A stretch of 64,000 bases of DNA from Bacteriovoracaceae bacterium (GCA_021737405.1 JAIPEG010000006.1:1-64000), one strand, 5' to 3'. Positions 56,217 through 64,000 are shown, counted from the first letter of the stretch. Program-made: numbers and translations. Notes: generated by a model not told the origin, from the sequence alone.

Positions 56217-56649
56217 GGCAATCATTGTTGATATAGATGGAACACTGGCCGATGTTGAGCATAGAGTTCACCATGTCACAAAAAACCCCAAGGATTGGCA
56301 CGCTTTCCATAAGAACTTGGTGAATGATACTCCTCAGGTATGGTGCCGGGATCTCATTGAAATATATTTTTCTCAAGGAATAAATATTTTGCTTTTAACT
56401 GGGCGAGGTGAGGAGTACCTCGAAGAGACTAAGAAATGGCTTTTGAAACACCTTGTGCCTTATAAGTCCCTCTTTATGAGAGGCATAAATGATCGAAGAG
56501 AAGACTCTGTGGTTAAAAAAGAAATTTTTCAAGAGCATATTTCACCTTTTTATGAAGTGTCCTTTGTTATTGAAGACAGGCAAAGTGTCGTTGAGATGTG
56601 GAGAGGGTTGGGACTAACCTGCCTTCAGTGCGCCAAGGGTGATTTTTAA
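56203..56649 (+). CDS. HAD-family phosphatase like the polynucleotide kinase phosphatase domain
   Basis: 148 residues from the ATG at 56203 (a GTG at 56197 is also in frame). DxDGT motif with Asp10/Asp12 (VDIDGTLAD), HR shortly after, LLTGRGEEYLEETKKWL as motif II, and VIEDRQSVVEMWRG as the motif IV region. The order and the DWHAF segment are those of the Pnkp/PseT 3'-phosphatase domain; no kinase domain is attached. Likely an RNA/DNA 3'-end or small-molecule phosphatase. Coupled to the PCC gene. Confidence 0.78.
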   Translation: MELPKAIIVDIDGTLADVEHRVHHVTKNPKDWHAFHKNLVNDTPQVWCRDLIEIYFSQGINILLLTGRGEEYLEETKKWLLKHLVPYKSLFMRGINDRREDSVVKKEIFQEHISPFYEVSFVIEDRQSVVEMWRGLGLTCLQCAKGDF

Positions 56650-56708
56650 TTTCGTTTTCTTTTGTTAGAATGTAATAAGTAACGTTTTTCTAAAATTAAG
56701 GATGATTT

Positions 56709-57398
56709 ATGAAATGTTTTCTTCTCATATTTGTTTTATTGGCCTTTGTCAGTTGCGGCCCAAAAAAGGCCAAGGAAGAAGAAGTACCATTACTCGGAAA
56801 TAGCAATGACATCCAATGGTCCCAGCCCATTAAACCTCGAAAACAATATGATGAAGGAGAAATGAAGGTGGCAAAGAATGTTTGCCAATCATTTCAACAA
56901 AAACGGGCCACGTTGTCTGCTCTTGGTGGGGTTTTGAATCTTGATTTTTCTGTTAAAACAAAAGAGTGTCTTATCAATGGTGAGACAGTAAGACCTGCAA
57001 CAGGAGTGATGACTTCTAGTAGGGCGGGAGAAATTCGCTTAGAGTCTCAAACAAGAGGTGTGACTTTATTTACAGATGTTATTAGCGATAATCATCCTAG
57101 GATCAAGGGCTTTTGTTCTTCCGTTTTATCTGGAGTCGCACCTGACAATACAGTTCAAGACGGACTCATTCGTTATCAAGTTAACTTTTTTCAAGCAGCA
57201 GGATTTGAATGGGTTCAAATTGCAGAATTTGTAGAAGTAAGAGGTCAGTACTATCCCTCAATCGTAGATAGGGTTGCCGTTGTTACTGACTATAGCGCTC
57301 TTAAAAAAGACGCTTATGGTTTTGTAAAATATAGAACTCTTAATCGTCCTTGCGCTGGTAGCAATGTTGGTAACTATGTAATGCAAGAGTGGCTCTAA
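56709..57398 (+). CDS. Lipoprotein of unknown function
   Basis: 229 residues with lipobox FVSC (Cys16) in a short leader followed by a Lys/Glu-rich linker. The remaining protein has a conserved-looking core with VCQSFQQKRATLSALGG, an ECLINGETVRP segment and several Cys (KNVCQS, TKECL, GFCSS, RPCAG) likely in disulfides. No family recognised. A separate unit; 93-base frame on the opposite strand follows. Confidence 0.65.
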   Translation: MKCFLLIFVLLAFVSCGPKKAKEEEVPLLGNSNDIQWSQPIKPRKQYDEGEMKVAKNVCQSFQQKRATLSALGGVLNLDFSVKTKECLINGETVRPATGVMTSSRAGEIRLESQTRGVTLFTDVISDNHPRIKGFCSSVLSGVAPDNTVQDGLIRYQVNFFQAAGFEWVQIAEFVEVRGQYYPSIVDRVAVVTDYSALKKDAYGFVKYRTLNRPCAGSNVGNYVMQEWL

Positions 57399-57407
57399 GC
57401 CGCCTTT

Positions 57408-57500
57408 TTAGGCGAAGAGAATGATAAGGATAAAAGTCGCCACTAGTATTAGAGTGGGTAATCCTTGAAAAAATGTCAGCTCTCTTTCTTTGCGTTTCAT
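57408..57500 (-). CDS. Tiny 30-residue single-helix membrane protein
   Basis: A 30-codon frame from ATG at 57500, with AGGAG 11 nt upstream. The product has a charged N-terminus (MKRKERELTFFQG) followed by a 16-residue hydrophobic helix (LPTLILVATFILIILF) and ends straight after. The layout is that of small inner-membrane regulatory or assembly subunits. It faces the lipoprotein gene ending at 57398, and a CGCC-TTTTTA-GGCG hairpin lies between the two stops. Not comparable to any family by eye. Confidence 0.5.
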   Translation of the reverse strand: MKRKERELTFFQGLPTLILVATFILIILFA

Positions 57501-57653
57501 TGTAAATTTTTCTCCTGATGTAAGAACTTGCAAGGGAGATGCCAAGGAATTAGGCCCATTTCTCTTTGGATTGGGGTAAATAAGGCCAAAATGGTGCTAT
57601 TATGCACCTCTTATGTGTAAAAAGGGTGACTAATTGACCTTGAGCAATTTTGT

Positions 57654-58460
57654 ATGAATTTAAAGTTTCGCCTCACTCCTACCCCTTCTGGATATCTACA
57701 CATTGGAAATGCACTCAATTTTGTTCTAAATTTTTGGCAAGCTCGTTTTCATGGCGCCTCACTTTTACTTCGAATAGATGATCATGATGAAGCAAGGACG
57801 CGCCCTGAATATATTGAAGATATTTTTAGGACGCTTGATTGGTTGGGGATTGAATGGGATGAGGGACCACAGTCGGTAGAGGACTTCAATAAGAACTTTT
57901 CTCAAATTAAAAAGAAAGACTATTACTTCTCACAATTGAAAACAATTCCGAACACGTTTCGGTGTGGTTGTTCTCGAGCTGATTTAAATGAGTTTAATGG
58001 TGTTTATCAAGGTACCTGCTATGAATTAAATCTATCAGGTTCAGATCATGCTGTACGCTTCAAAACTCAAAACTATCAGGACATCTCCCCAGAATTAAAG
58101 GATGCTATTCTTTGGCGAAGGGATAATCTTCCTTCCTATCAGTTGGTCTCTGTGATTGAAGATCGTGATCAAAAAATTACTCACGTTATTCGAGGAGAGG
58201 ATTTACGGGCGAGCACTAACTTTCAAAAGGCACTGGCAAGTGCATGCTCTTGGAATTTTCCAAAAAGTTTTCATCATCACCAACTTCTAATGAATAATGG
58301 TCAAAAAATTTCAAAATCACAAAAGGCTTCTCCAGTAAGGGAAGAGTTTTCTGATCCAAAATCATTTTTTAGAGGGGTTGTTAGCCCCTATCTTTCGAAG
58401 GATATGATAATAGAATCATTTTCAGAAATGCCGATGAAATCGATATTCTCTGATAATTAA
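57654..58460 (+). CDS. gluQ: Glutamyl-Q tRNA(Asp) synthetase
   Basis: 268 residues of the class I tRNA synthetase-like GluQRS. The HIGH-equivalent is LTPTPSGYLHIGN (His18-Ile-Gly-Asn), the zinc-type segment is FRCGCSRADLNEFNGVYQGTC (Cys-x-Cys...Cys), and the KMSKS-like motif is GQKISKSQKAS. It lacks the anticodon-binding domain of GltX, as expected. It attaches glutamate to queuosine at position 34 of tRNA(Asp). The gene overlaps the convergent outer-membrane gene by 4 nt. An inverted repeat GGTGC-TATTAT-GCACC at 57593-57608 lies upstream. Confidence 0.9.
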   Translation: MNLKFRLTPTPSGYLHIGNALNFVLNFWQARFHGASLLLRIDDHDEARTRPEYIEDIFRTLDWLGIEWDEGPQSVEDFNKNFSQIKKKDYYFSQLKTIPNTFRCGCSRADLNEFNGVYQGTCYELNLSGSDHAVRFKTQNYQDISPELKDAILWRRDNLPSYQLVSVIEDRDQKITHVIRGEDLRASTNFQKALASACSWNFPKSFHHHQLLMNNGQKISKSQKASPVREEFSDPKSFFRGVVSPYLSKDMIIESFSEMPMKSIFSDN

Positions 58461-59455
58461 AGTTTAAGGCCAAAGCCTACGCCAATCCTACTAACAGAGA
58501 GGTCTCCTGGGCCGGAGAGGATGTGTTGTTTATAAAGAAAGTGAATAAAATATTTTTTATTAATAGGAGTATTGGCGTAGAGAATAAGTTTCATTCCTGA
58601 AAAGGGACGATCTAATTCATTGCCCGTTTCATAACTTATTCTTTGAGAGGATATTGAGGTTGAAAGAGATGCTCTTAAAAGTAAGCCTTGTTTGTTACTT
58701 TTAAAATACTTATCAACACCAAGGCTAGCAAATATAAGCCTGAGTTCATCCCTTTCGATTATCGCCTGGCTCCTTAAGGAATCTAGGTTAAAGGTAGTAA
58801 ACCTCTCAAAATCTAGGCCACCATAGAGATTAAAGCTACTAAAAGAATGTGATAAGTAGCTATTAAGTCCTATCTCAGGCCTAATACTGACTTTTTCAGT
58901 AGATAAGGATGTCTTAGCAGAGAGGAGATAGGAGAGGTATGCCGAGGCACTCCAGGACCAATTCCGGTTAAATTTAAAACTTGTCGCATAACCCAGAGTA
59001 AAAGGGGAGTTTTGTTGAAACTTAAGATCAATCTCACTTTCTAATTGATTGAATCTCCCAAAAGAGGCCATAGTAAAGACTGATTGACTCCAGCGTGAAT
59101 CAACTATTTGTTGAAGGCGCAATTCATTTTGTCTAATTTTCTTTTGCTTTAGATATTCTTTAAATTTGGTCTTGTCGATATAGGAGATAGGTAAGTAAAT
59201 ATCTATTTCTTGACCAGATTTGAGATCTTCCCAATTACTAATTTGTAGGTTGCGGCCCATGTTGAGCTCAAACAATTCACTTTCTTTTTCTAGAGTCCGC
59301 CCGTTTTTTAAAAATTTTTCTAAAATACTTAAAAGGTCATCGCCCTTTTGTATTTCATAACGAATGCGGCCGATATCTATTCCTTGAGAGAATGTGTTAG
59401 AAATCTGCCAACCGAAAAGAAAGGTTAATATTACTAATTTAGTAAAAATTCTCAC
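58457..59455 (-). CDS. Outer-membrane-type protein with LysM-like N-terminus
   Basis: 332 residues with a signal peptide (ends ...SNTFS, ~residue 23). A LysM-like stretch follows (IRYEIQKGDDLLSILEKFL ... LFELNMGRNL ... LKSGQEIDIYLP, ~32-92), which could bind peptidoglycan. From ~120 on, long amphipathic strands (FSSFNLYGGLDFERF, GLLLRASLSTSI, FIHFLYKQH, RIGVGFGLKL) form a beta barrel ending in a hydrophobic C-terminal Leu. The two-part layout would tether the outer membrane to the wall. No named family. It ends 4 nt over the gluQ stop. Confidence 0.65.
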   Translation of the reverse strand: MRIFTKLVILTFLFGWQISNTFSQGIDIGRIRYEIQKGDDLLSILEKFLKNGRTLEKESELFELNMGRNLQISNWEDLKSGQEIDIYLPISYIDKTKFKEYLKQKKIRQNELRLQQIVDSRWSQSVFTMASFGRFNQLESEIDLKFQQNSPFTLGYATSFKFNRNWSWSASAYLSYLLSAKTSLSTEKVSIRPEIGLNSYLSHSFSSFNLYGGLDFERFTTFNLDSLRSQAIIERDELRLIFASLGVDKYFKSNKQGLLLRASLSTSISSQRISYETGNELDRPFSGMKLILYANTPINKKYFIHFLYKQHILSGPGDLSVSRIGVGFGLKL

Positions 59456-59462
59456 AGATTCA

Positions 59463-61469
59463 TTATAAAAGGCTTTTTACCGCGCAAACAATGGCCTCTT
59501 CATTCATGCCGTGTTTTGCATACAAGTGATCGGCCTGATAAGCACTTTGTCCAAACTCACCATTAATTCCAAGTGCTCTCGTTTGAAATTGATGACCTTT
59601 TTGTAAAAGAGCATGGCAAAGCATTGAGCCCATTCCTGCAATCACTTGATGATCTTCAACAGTGATGAGACGGCCTTCAGTTTTCTTAAGAGCGTCACCG
59701 ATGGTTTCGGTATCCGGATCATTTACAAAAGGATTATTGATGACAGTAACTTCTGTACCATTTTTTGCAAGTTCATCTGCGGCCTTTAAGGCCTTGGCGA
59801 CTGTCGGACCTGTGGCCACGATCGTTGCAGCTCCACCTTCTCTTAAGACCTGTGCTTTCTTCCAGGCATAACTGGCATTCTCTGAATAATAGTGAGGAAA
59901 ATTCTCTCTTCCATAAAAGAATACAAAGCTATTAGGAATGATGCCTGATTCTCGTTGAGATTTATATTCATGAAGGGCTGCGTACATATACTCTTCAGCT
60001 TCCATAGAGGTCGCACAGCTGATAACAGTAGTGTGAGGAATAGAGCTTACAGCACTAAAGTAAGTGGTAGCTTGATGAGAAGCACCATCAGCCGCATCTT
60101 GAAATCCTGTGTGACTAAAAAGGCAAATGACTGGGCCTAAAGAGAGGTTGGCCATAATAAGAGGAAGATTTCCTTTTGTGATACCAAACTGAGCAAAGGT
60201 ATCAACCATGGGAATAAAGCCAGCCTTTGCGAGGCCAACTGCCGTTGAAATCATATTTGCTTCAGCGACTCCAACATCGAGTGAATGATTAGGATAATTT
60301 TTATGAAAGTCCGCAATACCCGTTGACCCTTGTAGGTCAGCAGCGACAGAAAAGAGGGGAAGCCCTTCTTTCATCGCACGATCACACGCTCTGGCAAATC
60401 CAGGCTGAACTTTTTCAACAGTAACAGCTGGTTTTGCCTTTTCTTTTGTTTCAGGTTTTGAAGCAAGAATATCCTTTGCCCAAGTGATAAAAACCTCTGG
60501 GGCTTTGCCGTCATAAATTTCATCAAGGAAAGCTGTAAGACCCGCATCGTAAGCCTTAAGTGGGTAGCCGTGACCACCAGAAGCACTCTCTTCGGTGGCC
60601 TTAACACCATAGCCTTTGATTGTTTTAAAGCGTAACGCTACTGGTTTGTTGGGGTTTTTCGTTGCTGATTCAATTCCTGCTTCAATTGCTTGATAAACTT
60701 TTTCAAGGTCATGACCATTTTCAATATTGATCAGGTTCCAGCCGAGAGTTTCTAAAGAATTAAAGGTTGGATCCATTGAAAAACTGTCATTATCAATTCG
60801 ACCGGAGAGTTTAGTGTTGTTATCAGAAATAAGTAAAACGAACGGATTCATTTTACCTTTGTTGGCAAGACCTGCAATCGCGGCCATCGCCTCTCTTGCT
60901 TCGCCTTCCATTGCACCACCATCGGAAAGGGCACAGAGGGTAACGCGATTATTTCCTAATTTCTTATCGGCATATGCAAGTCCTTGCGCCTGAGGTAACC
61001 CAGAGCCGAGAGGTCCATTTGATATAAAAACGCCTTCAGGATTTAGATGAGCTTCACCGTGGCCAGTTAACTTACTATCGATTGAGCGAAAGCCTCTTAG
61101 ACTATCTAGGGTCATGCCATCAAATCCATAATTTGCTCTAAGAGCATAGATACCGTTTTCTGCGTGGCCGGCATCATTTATAAAGTGGAACGCCTCGTAC
61201 CAGGGGCTTTTTTGAAACATTAGAGCATGGGTTGCGGCCATAATTTCAGCAAATGCCGCAGGACCACCCCAGTGAGCGGCTGCTCCACCAATGACTGCAT
61301 GCTGGTTCATAAGGGCCACAAGTGCTCTTGTTGCCTTTGGATCTGCAATCTCTACCGTCTCACCAGAGTGATTCTTTATCTTGGTTGTATATTGAGGGGA
61401 GGAACTTGGGTTTTTAGCAAGTAAGTTATTGATTTTTAATGGTTTAATAGGTGAGTTGGCAGCAGACAT
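59463..61469 (-). CDS. tkt: Transketolase
   Basis: 668 residues of the thiamine-diphosphate transketolase family. The TPP-binding segment is LSDGGAMEGEA...NPFVLLISDNN (about 185-218), with conserved HWGGPAAF at the N-terminal part, and the pyrimidine-binding domain carries VAEANMISTAVGLAKAG. The unusually exact HGEAHLNPEG and FSHTGFQDAADGASHQ segments support it. Cytoplasmic pentose phosphate enzyme. GGGAGGG directly before the ATG gives a strong site. A TetR-type palindrome sits 66 bases upstream at 61535. Confidence 0.9.
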   Translation of the reverse strand: MSAANSPIKPLKINNLLAKNPSSSPQYTTKIKNHSGETVEIADPKATRALVALMNQHAVIGGAAAHWGGPAAFAEIMAATHALMFQKSPWYEAFHFINDAGHAENGIYALRANYGFDGMTLDSLRGFRSIDSKLTGHGEAHLNPEGVFISNGPLGSGLPQAQGLAYADKKLGNNRVTLCALSDGGAMEGEAREAMAAIAGLANKGKMNPFVLLISDNNTKLSGRIDNDSFSMDPTFNSLETLGWNLINIENGHDLEKVYQAIEAGIESATKNPNKPVALRFKTIKGYGVKATEESASGGHGYPLKAYDAGLTAFLDEIYDGKAPEVFITWAKDILASKPETKEKAKPAVTVEKVQPGFARACDRAMKEGLPLFSVAADLQGSTGIADFHKNYPNHSLDVGVAEANMISTAVGLAKAGFIPMVDTFAQFGITKGNLPLIMANLSLGPVICLFSHTGFQDAADGASHQATTYFSAVSSIPHTTVISCATSMEAEEYMYAALHEYKSQRESGIIPNSFVFFYGRENFPHYYSENASYAWKKAQVLREGGAATIVATGPTVAKALKAADELAKNGTEVTVINNPFVNDPDTETIGDALKKTEGRLITVEDHQVIAGMGSMLCHALLQKGHQFQTRALGINGEFGQSAYQADHLYAKHGMNEEAIVCAVKSLL

Positions 61470-61534
61470 GGGGCCCTCCCGTAGGCAGATTATTGAAATT
61501 CCTCGAAAGTTTAATTCATGCCCATAAAGACGAC

Positions 61535-61550
61535 TAGACCAAGCGGTCTA
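61535..61550. promoter_or_regulatory. TetR-type operator candidate
   Basis: TAGACC-AAGC-GGTCTA is a perfect 6+4+6 palindrome, a form used by several TetR-family repressors such as NemR-like regulators. It is placed in the 304-base gap between tkt and the following zinc-finger-like gene, closer to tkt. No TetR gene is near. Confidence 0.4.
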
Positions 61551-61702
61551 AATTAGGTTTAGTGCCATCAACTCTAGGCGGTGAATTAAAGAAAAAGTGA
61601 AGGAAACATGATGTTTTTTTTAATAAATTATTTTAAACTACTGATATTATTAGACTTTCTGGATGTGATGAAAACTTTAACTATTTAGAAAGCTCAAAGG
61701 AC

Positions 61703-61729
61703 TAAAATAATCTTAAGCAAGACCGATAG
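61703..61729 (+). promoter_or_regulatory. Sigma-28 (FliA)-like promoter motif
   Basis: TAAAATAA-N11-ACCGATAG matches the sigma-28 consensus at the TAAA box, at exact spacing and at six of the eight -10 positions (xCCGATAx). It lies 44 bases before the ATG at 61774, leaving room for a leader with the ACAGGA binding site. The rest of the 61470-61773 gap contains a candidate 26-codon frame and the TetR-type palindrome. Confidence 0.5.
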
Positions 61730-61773
61730 AGTTAGTCGGATAAGCGATTTTATAAACTAAACAGGATTTGCGT

Positions 61774-62016
61774 ATGTGTGATTGTTGTAAAGCGGAAGGT
61801 AGAGATCACGTCCTTAGATGTGGAGATGCGGCCAAGACTCGATCTGCCCGACTCTATAAGGTCTACGTTGGTAGAACTACTTCTGTAAATTTATGCAGGC
61901 TTTGTGACATTCAACTCTTTAAATCTGGGGAATCTCGGTTCTTAGAATGCAACATACGTTTTGCTCAAAACCTTTTTAGTTCGCGTTCGTCTTCTAGTGA
62001 CAGCCTCTTCGATTAG
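61774..62016 (+). CDS. Small Cys-rich, zinc-ribbon-like protein
   Basis: 80 residues from the ATG at 61774 (ACAGGA upstream; a TTG two codons earlier is in frame). Cysteines: MCDCCKAEG at the start, RCGDAAK, and LCRLCDI in the middle, forming a probable zinc-binding C4-type unit; the C-terminal tail is Ser-rich. It has an upstream sigma-28-like motif and a strong terminator downstream, so it is a single-gene unit. Function unknown; possible flagellar-phase or attack-phase role is inferred only from the promoter. Confidence 0.6.
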   Translation: MCDCCKAEGRDHVLRCGDAAKTRSARLYKVYVGRTTSVNLCRLCDIQLFKSGESRFLECNIRFAQNLFSSRSSSSDSLFD

Positions 62017-62055
62017 AAGCCTTAAAGATTGCCAAATTGATGTAGTACTAATTTA

Positions 62056-62079
62056 GGGTCAGGGATTGACCCTTTTTTT
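62056..62079 (+). terminator. Intrinsic terminator
   Basis: GGGTCA-GGGAT-TGACCC is a perfect 6-bp stem with 5-nt loop, followed by seven Ts. It lies 39 bases after the zinc-ribbon-like gene and its T-run overlaps the stop codon of the convergent gene at 62078. Confidence 0.9.
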
Positions 62080-63178
62080 ATTCAAAGGGAACGACAATGA
62101 TTCCTTCCTGCTCAAGCGCCCTTCTTCCTTCTTCATCAATTCCTTTTAAGAAACTAATCGCCGCAAAATAAGTACCATCGAGTTCAAGAAATTCTAAAAT
62201 TTCTCTCATCTCTTGCTGTTGAGTGAAGACAGATTTACTGCCACGATATCCATTCACTAGAACTTCATGGGTAGTGAGTTTATTGTAGTTTTTAATCTCT
62301 AAGAAGTAGAAACGATTGTCGTTTCGCCCCTTTGTGATTAAGTCAACTTCCTTACTCTCAAGCCAAGTTTTAATGGCCTCAAGATCGTCAGCTCTTTGCT
62401 CACTAAAGACTCTTGGAAAGCGCTCTTTCAATCTTTGAAGCTCTTCTGGTCCACTGTTTTCAATGCGCTCAAAGGCCCGCGTGGTTGCTGCCACAATATT
62501 ATTTTGATGAAAATCAACTTTAGGACCAATGGCACTAATTTTAAAAGAGCGAAGATGTAAGTTTTGTGCCTCGACACCAGGAAAGTGGAGGGCCGCTAAT
62601 AATTCTCCATAATCGCCATAGGGGTTTTTCCAAAGACCATCAAGTGTTCTTGTGAGGTCAGAGTTTTGAGGCTCAAAGACTTTTCCTAGAAGCTCTGGAT
62701 TTTCTCTAACAAAGGCCAAGATGTTTTCTTTCTCTTTTGGTGTGAAGTTAAGAGACTTCACTGTCTCATCAACAAAGTAGGCGATGTCTTCACCATGACT
62801 TCCTAGGTTTAGGATACTTCTTACAAGATCTTGATGACCTCTAATAATTTTATCAAGAACTTCTCTATATGTTGGATAACGACCTGTTCGTTTTTGAAAA
62901 GAATTTACAAAACTTTTTACCGTAAAGAGTTGTCTGTCTATTTTTTCAATTTCCTGATCATAGTTAGGAACAACACTTTTAAGGGGAACACCATTTTGAA
63001 AATATTGGCGATTCTGTCTTAGATGGGCCCGAAGTGCATTGGCACAACCTTCATCATTGACAGAGGCCAGAGACCTCTTTGGGCCTTCACTAGGAAAGGG
63101 GCCACTAAGAATAATGGCCATGGCGAGGCCCAAAACGAGGGCACCATTTATGCGGATAATATAGAGAAGGCCATTCAT
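62078..63178 (-). CDS. Exported or membrane-anchored PD-(D/E)XK-nuclease-like protein
   Basis: 366 residues. The N-terminus has a hydrophobic stretch (~8-27) that may be an uncleaved anchor or signal. A helical middle is followed, near residues 190-300, by the restriction-endonuclease-like pattern: GDYGELLAALHF helix, KEVDLITKG (Asp ~276), then FYFLEIKNYNK (E-x-K ~291) and a Gln-rich helix FTQQQEMREIL. The spacing Asp-x(13-14)-Glu-x-Lys is that of PD-(D/E)XK nucleases. An exported protein of this fold is uncommon. Assigned by motif only. Confidence 0.6.
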   Translation of the reverse strand: MNGLLYIIRINGALVLGLAMAIILSGPFPSEGPKRSLASVNDEGCANALRAHLRQNRQYFQNGVPLKSVVPNYDQEIEKIDRQLFTVKSFVNSFQKRTGRYPTYREVLDKIIRGHQDLVRSILNLGSHGEDIAYFVDETVKSLNFTPKEKENILAFVRENPELLGKVFEPQNSDLTRTLDGLWKNPYGDYGELLAALHFPGVEAQNLHLRSFKISAIGPKVDFHQNNIVAATTRAFERIENSGPEELQRLKERFPRVFSEQRADDLEAIKTWLESKEVDLITKGRNDNRFYFLEIKNYNKLTTHEVLVNGYRGSKSVFTQQQEMREILEFLELDGTYFAAISFLKGIDEEGRRALEQEGIIVVPFE

Positions 63179-63251
63179 AGCTTCTTTTCGACAGATTCCG
63201 TAAAAATGTGTATTTATAAGACCTTAAAAATGATCAAATTTAAGGATAATT

Positions 63252-64000
63252 ATGACTGTTCGCGTCCGTTTTGCCCCAAGTCCGACTGGTTTCCTCCACA
63301 TTGGAGGCGCTAGAACGGCCCTTTATTGCCATTTATATGCAAAAGCTAAGGGAGGCTCTTTCGTTCTAAGAATTGAAGATACCGATTTAGAACGCTCAAA
63401 AAGAGAGTATGAAGTAGCGATGATTGAGGATCTCTTGTGGCTAGGTCTTGAAAATAATGAAGGACCTGATAAAGGTGGGGACTTTGGACCTTATCGTCAA
63501 AGTGAAAGAGTCGAGATGTATAAAGAACTGGCTCAACAATTAGTCGCAGAGGGAAAAGCTTATCCTTGCTTTCTTACTGATGACGAACTTGAAAAACTCA
63601 CTCTTCAGGCGCAAGAGGAGAAAAAGTCACCTCACGCTTATCATGGAAAGTACCGTGATCTTGATCCTGTAGAAGCTCAAAAAAGAATTGAAGCAGGCGA
63701 GACTCATGTTATCCGCTTTAAAAATCCTGGTAAGAAATATACTTTTACAGATCTCGTAAGGGGCGAAGTAACTTTTCCAGAAGATATGGTGGGGGACTTT
63801 GTCATCCTTCGCTCTAGCGGTATGCCTGTTTATAACTTTTGTTGTGTGATTGATGACTGGAAAATGGAGATGACTCATGTTCTTCGAGCGGAAGAACATC
63901 TTAACAACACTGTTCGCCAGCTCATGATATATGAGGCCTTCAATGTTTTACCTCCAGAGTTTGCTCACTGCTCTCTTTTAGTAGGGGAGGACCGTCAAAA
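63252..64000 (+). CDS. gltX: Glutamyl-tRNA synthetase (3' truncated by the window)
   Basis: The first 249 residues are present. The class I HIGH motif is in FAPSPTGFLHIGGARTALY, RIEDTDLERSK follows, and later VLRAEEHLNNTVRQ continues the catalytic domain; the KMSKS and anticodon domain lie beyond the window. It charges tRNA(Glu). The start has AAGGAT upstream. Close to gluQ (about 5 kb) but in a separate unit. Confidence 0.95.
   Translation, partial: MTVRVRFAPSPTGFLHIGGARTALYCHLYAKAKGGSFVLRIEDTDLERSKREYEVAMIEDLLWLGLENNEGPDKGGDFGPYRQSERVEMYKELAQQLVAEGKAYPCFLTDDELEKLTLQAQEEKKSPHAYHGKYRDLDPVEAQKRIEAGETHVIRFKNPGKKYTFTDLVRGEVTFPEDMVGDFVILRSSGMPVYNFCCVIDDWKMEMTHVLRAEEHLNNTVRQLMIYEAFNVLPPEFAHCSLLVGEDRQ

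Noticed and set aside
61608-61688. 26-codon hydrophobic frame with AAGGA upstream, between tkt and the zinc-ribbon-like gene
   Set aside because: Very T-rich and short; frames like this arise by chance in A/T-rich DNA.

Overview
This AT-rich window looks like chromosomal DNA of a predatory or predator-related bacterium of the Bdellovibrionota, most like the Bacteriovorax/Halobacteriovorax/Peredibacter side. This is inferred from style, not from a marker gene. There is a very high share of exported proteins and lipoproteins (many with an L-x-x-C lipobox), several trypsin-like serine proteases, a secreted nuclease, exported hydrolases, a penicillin-acylase homologue and compact, overlapping genes. 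No rRNA, tRNA, CRISPR array, insertion sequence or prophage was seen.

Layout. 1-7 kb: the end of an unknown gene and a small secreted protein, a catalase-fold protein, a trypsin-like protease, a nitroreductase, a degenerate SGNH protein, then the formaldehyde-detoxification pair frmA-frmB. 7-11 kb: a family 2 glycosyltransferase, an ECF sigma factor with a membrane partner (probable anti-sigma), and a membrane adenylate cyclase. 11-19 kb: a helix-turn-helix regulator coupled to a small exported protein, an exported phospholipase D-like protein, a second serine protease, a carotenoid-oxygenase-like protein, and surface proteins. 19-31 kb: a 694-residue lipoprotein, then a minus-strand operon of an outer-membrane barrel, a jelly-roll lipoprotein, a very large lipoprotein nuclease and an NlpC/P60-DTW fusion, divergent from a LysR regulator and an SDR oxidoreductase. 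31-38 kb: an exported ATP-grasp-like lipoprotein, an MFS transporter, a third serine protease (a lipoprotein), a UbiB-type kinase overlapping an exported MsrA, and an HPt-REC protein coupled to a 49-codon gene. 39-49 kb: a PilZ protein, penicillin acylase, adenine/adenosine deaminase, a DOPA-dioxygenase-like protein, a four-repeat exported protein, an MBL-fold lipoprotein, lspA, an esterase, a metzincin-like lipoprotein and a phosphatase. 50-64 kb: a response regulator, a ChaN-like lipoprotein, a DMT exporter, glutaredoxin 2, an LplT-PlsC fusion coupled to a PCC-domain protein and a PNKP-like phosphatase, gluQ, transketolase, an exported PD-(D/E)XK-like protein and the start of gltX.

How the genes work together. 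Two themes dominate. One is degradation and salvage of macromolecules outside the cytoplasm (proteases, nuclease, phospholipase D, esterases, purine deaminase). The other is stress and redox defence (catalase fold, frmAB, MsrA, nitroreductase, glutaredoxin). Signalling genes (cAMP, HPt-REC, PilZ, ECF sigma) are scattered among them.

Most novel candidates: the NlpC/P60-DTW fusion at the end of the surface-nuclease operon, the exported ATP-grasp lipoprotein, two tightly fitted very small genes (37894-38043 and 57408-57500), and sigma-28-like and sigma-54-like promoter motifs. All functions are read from sequence motifs only; no database search was possible.
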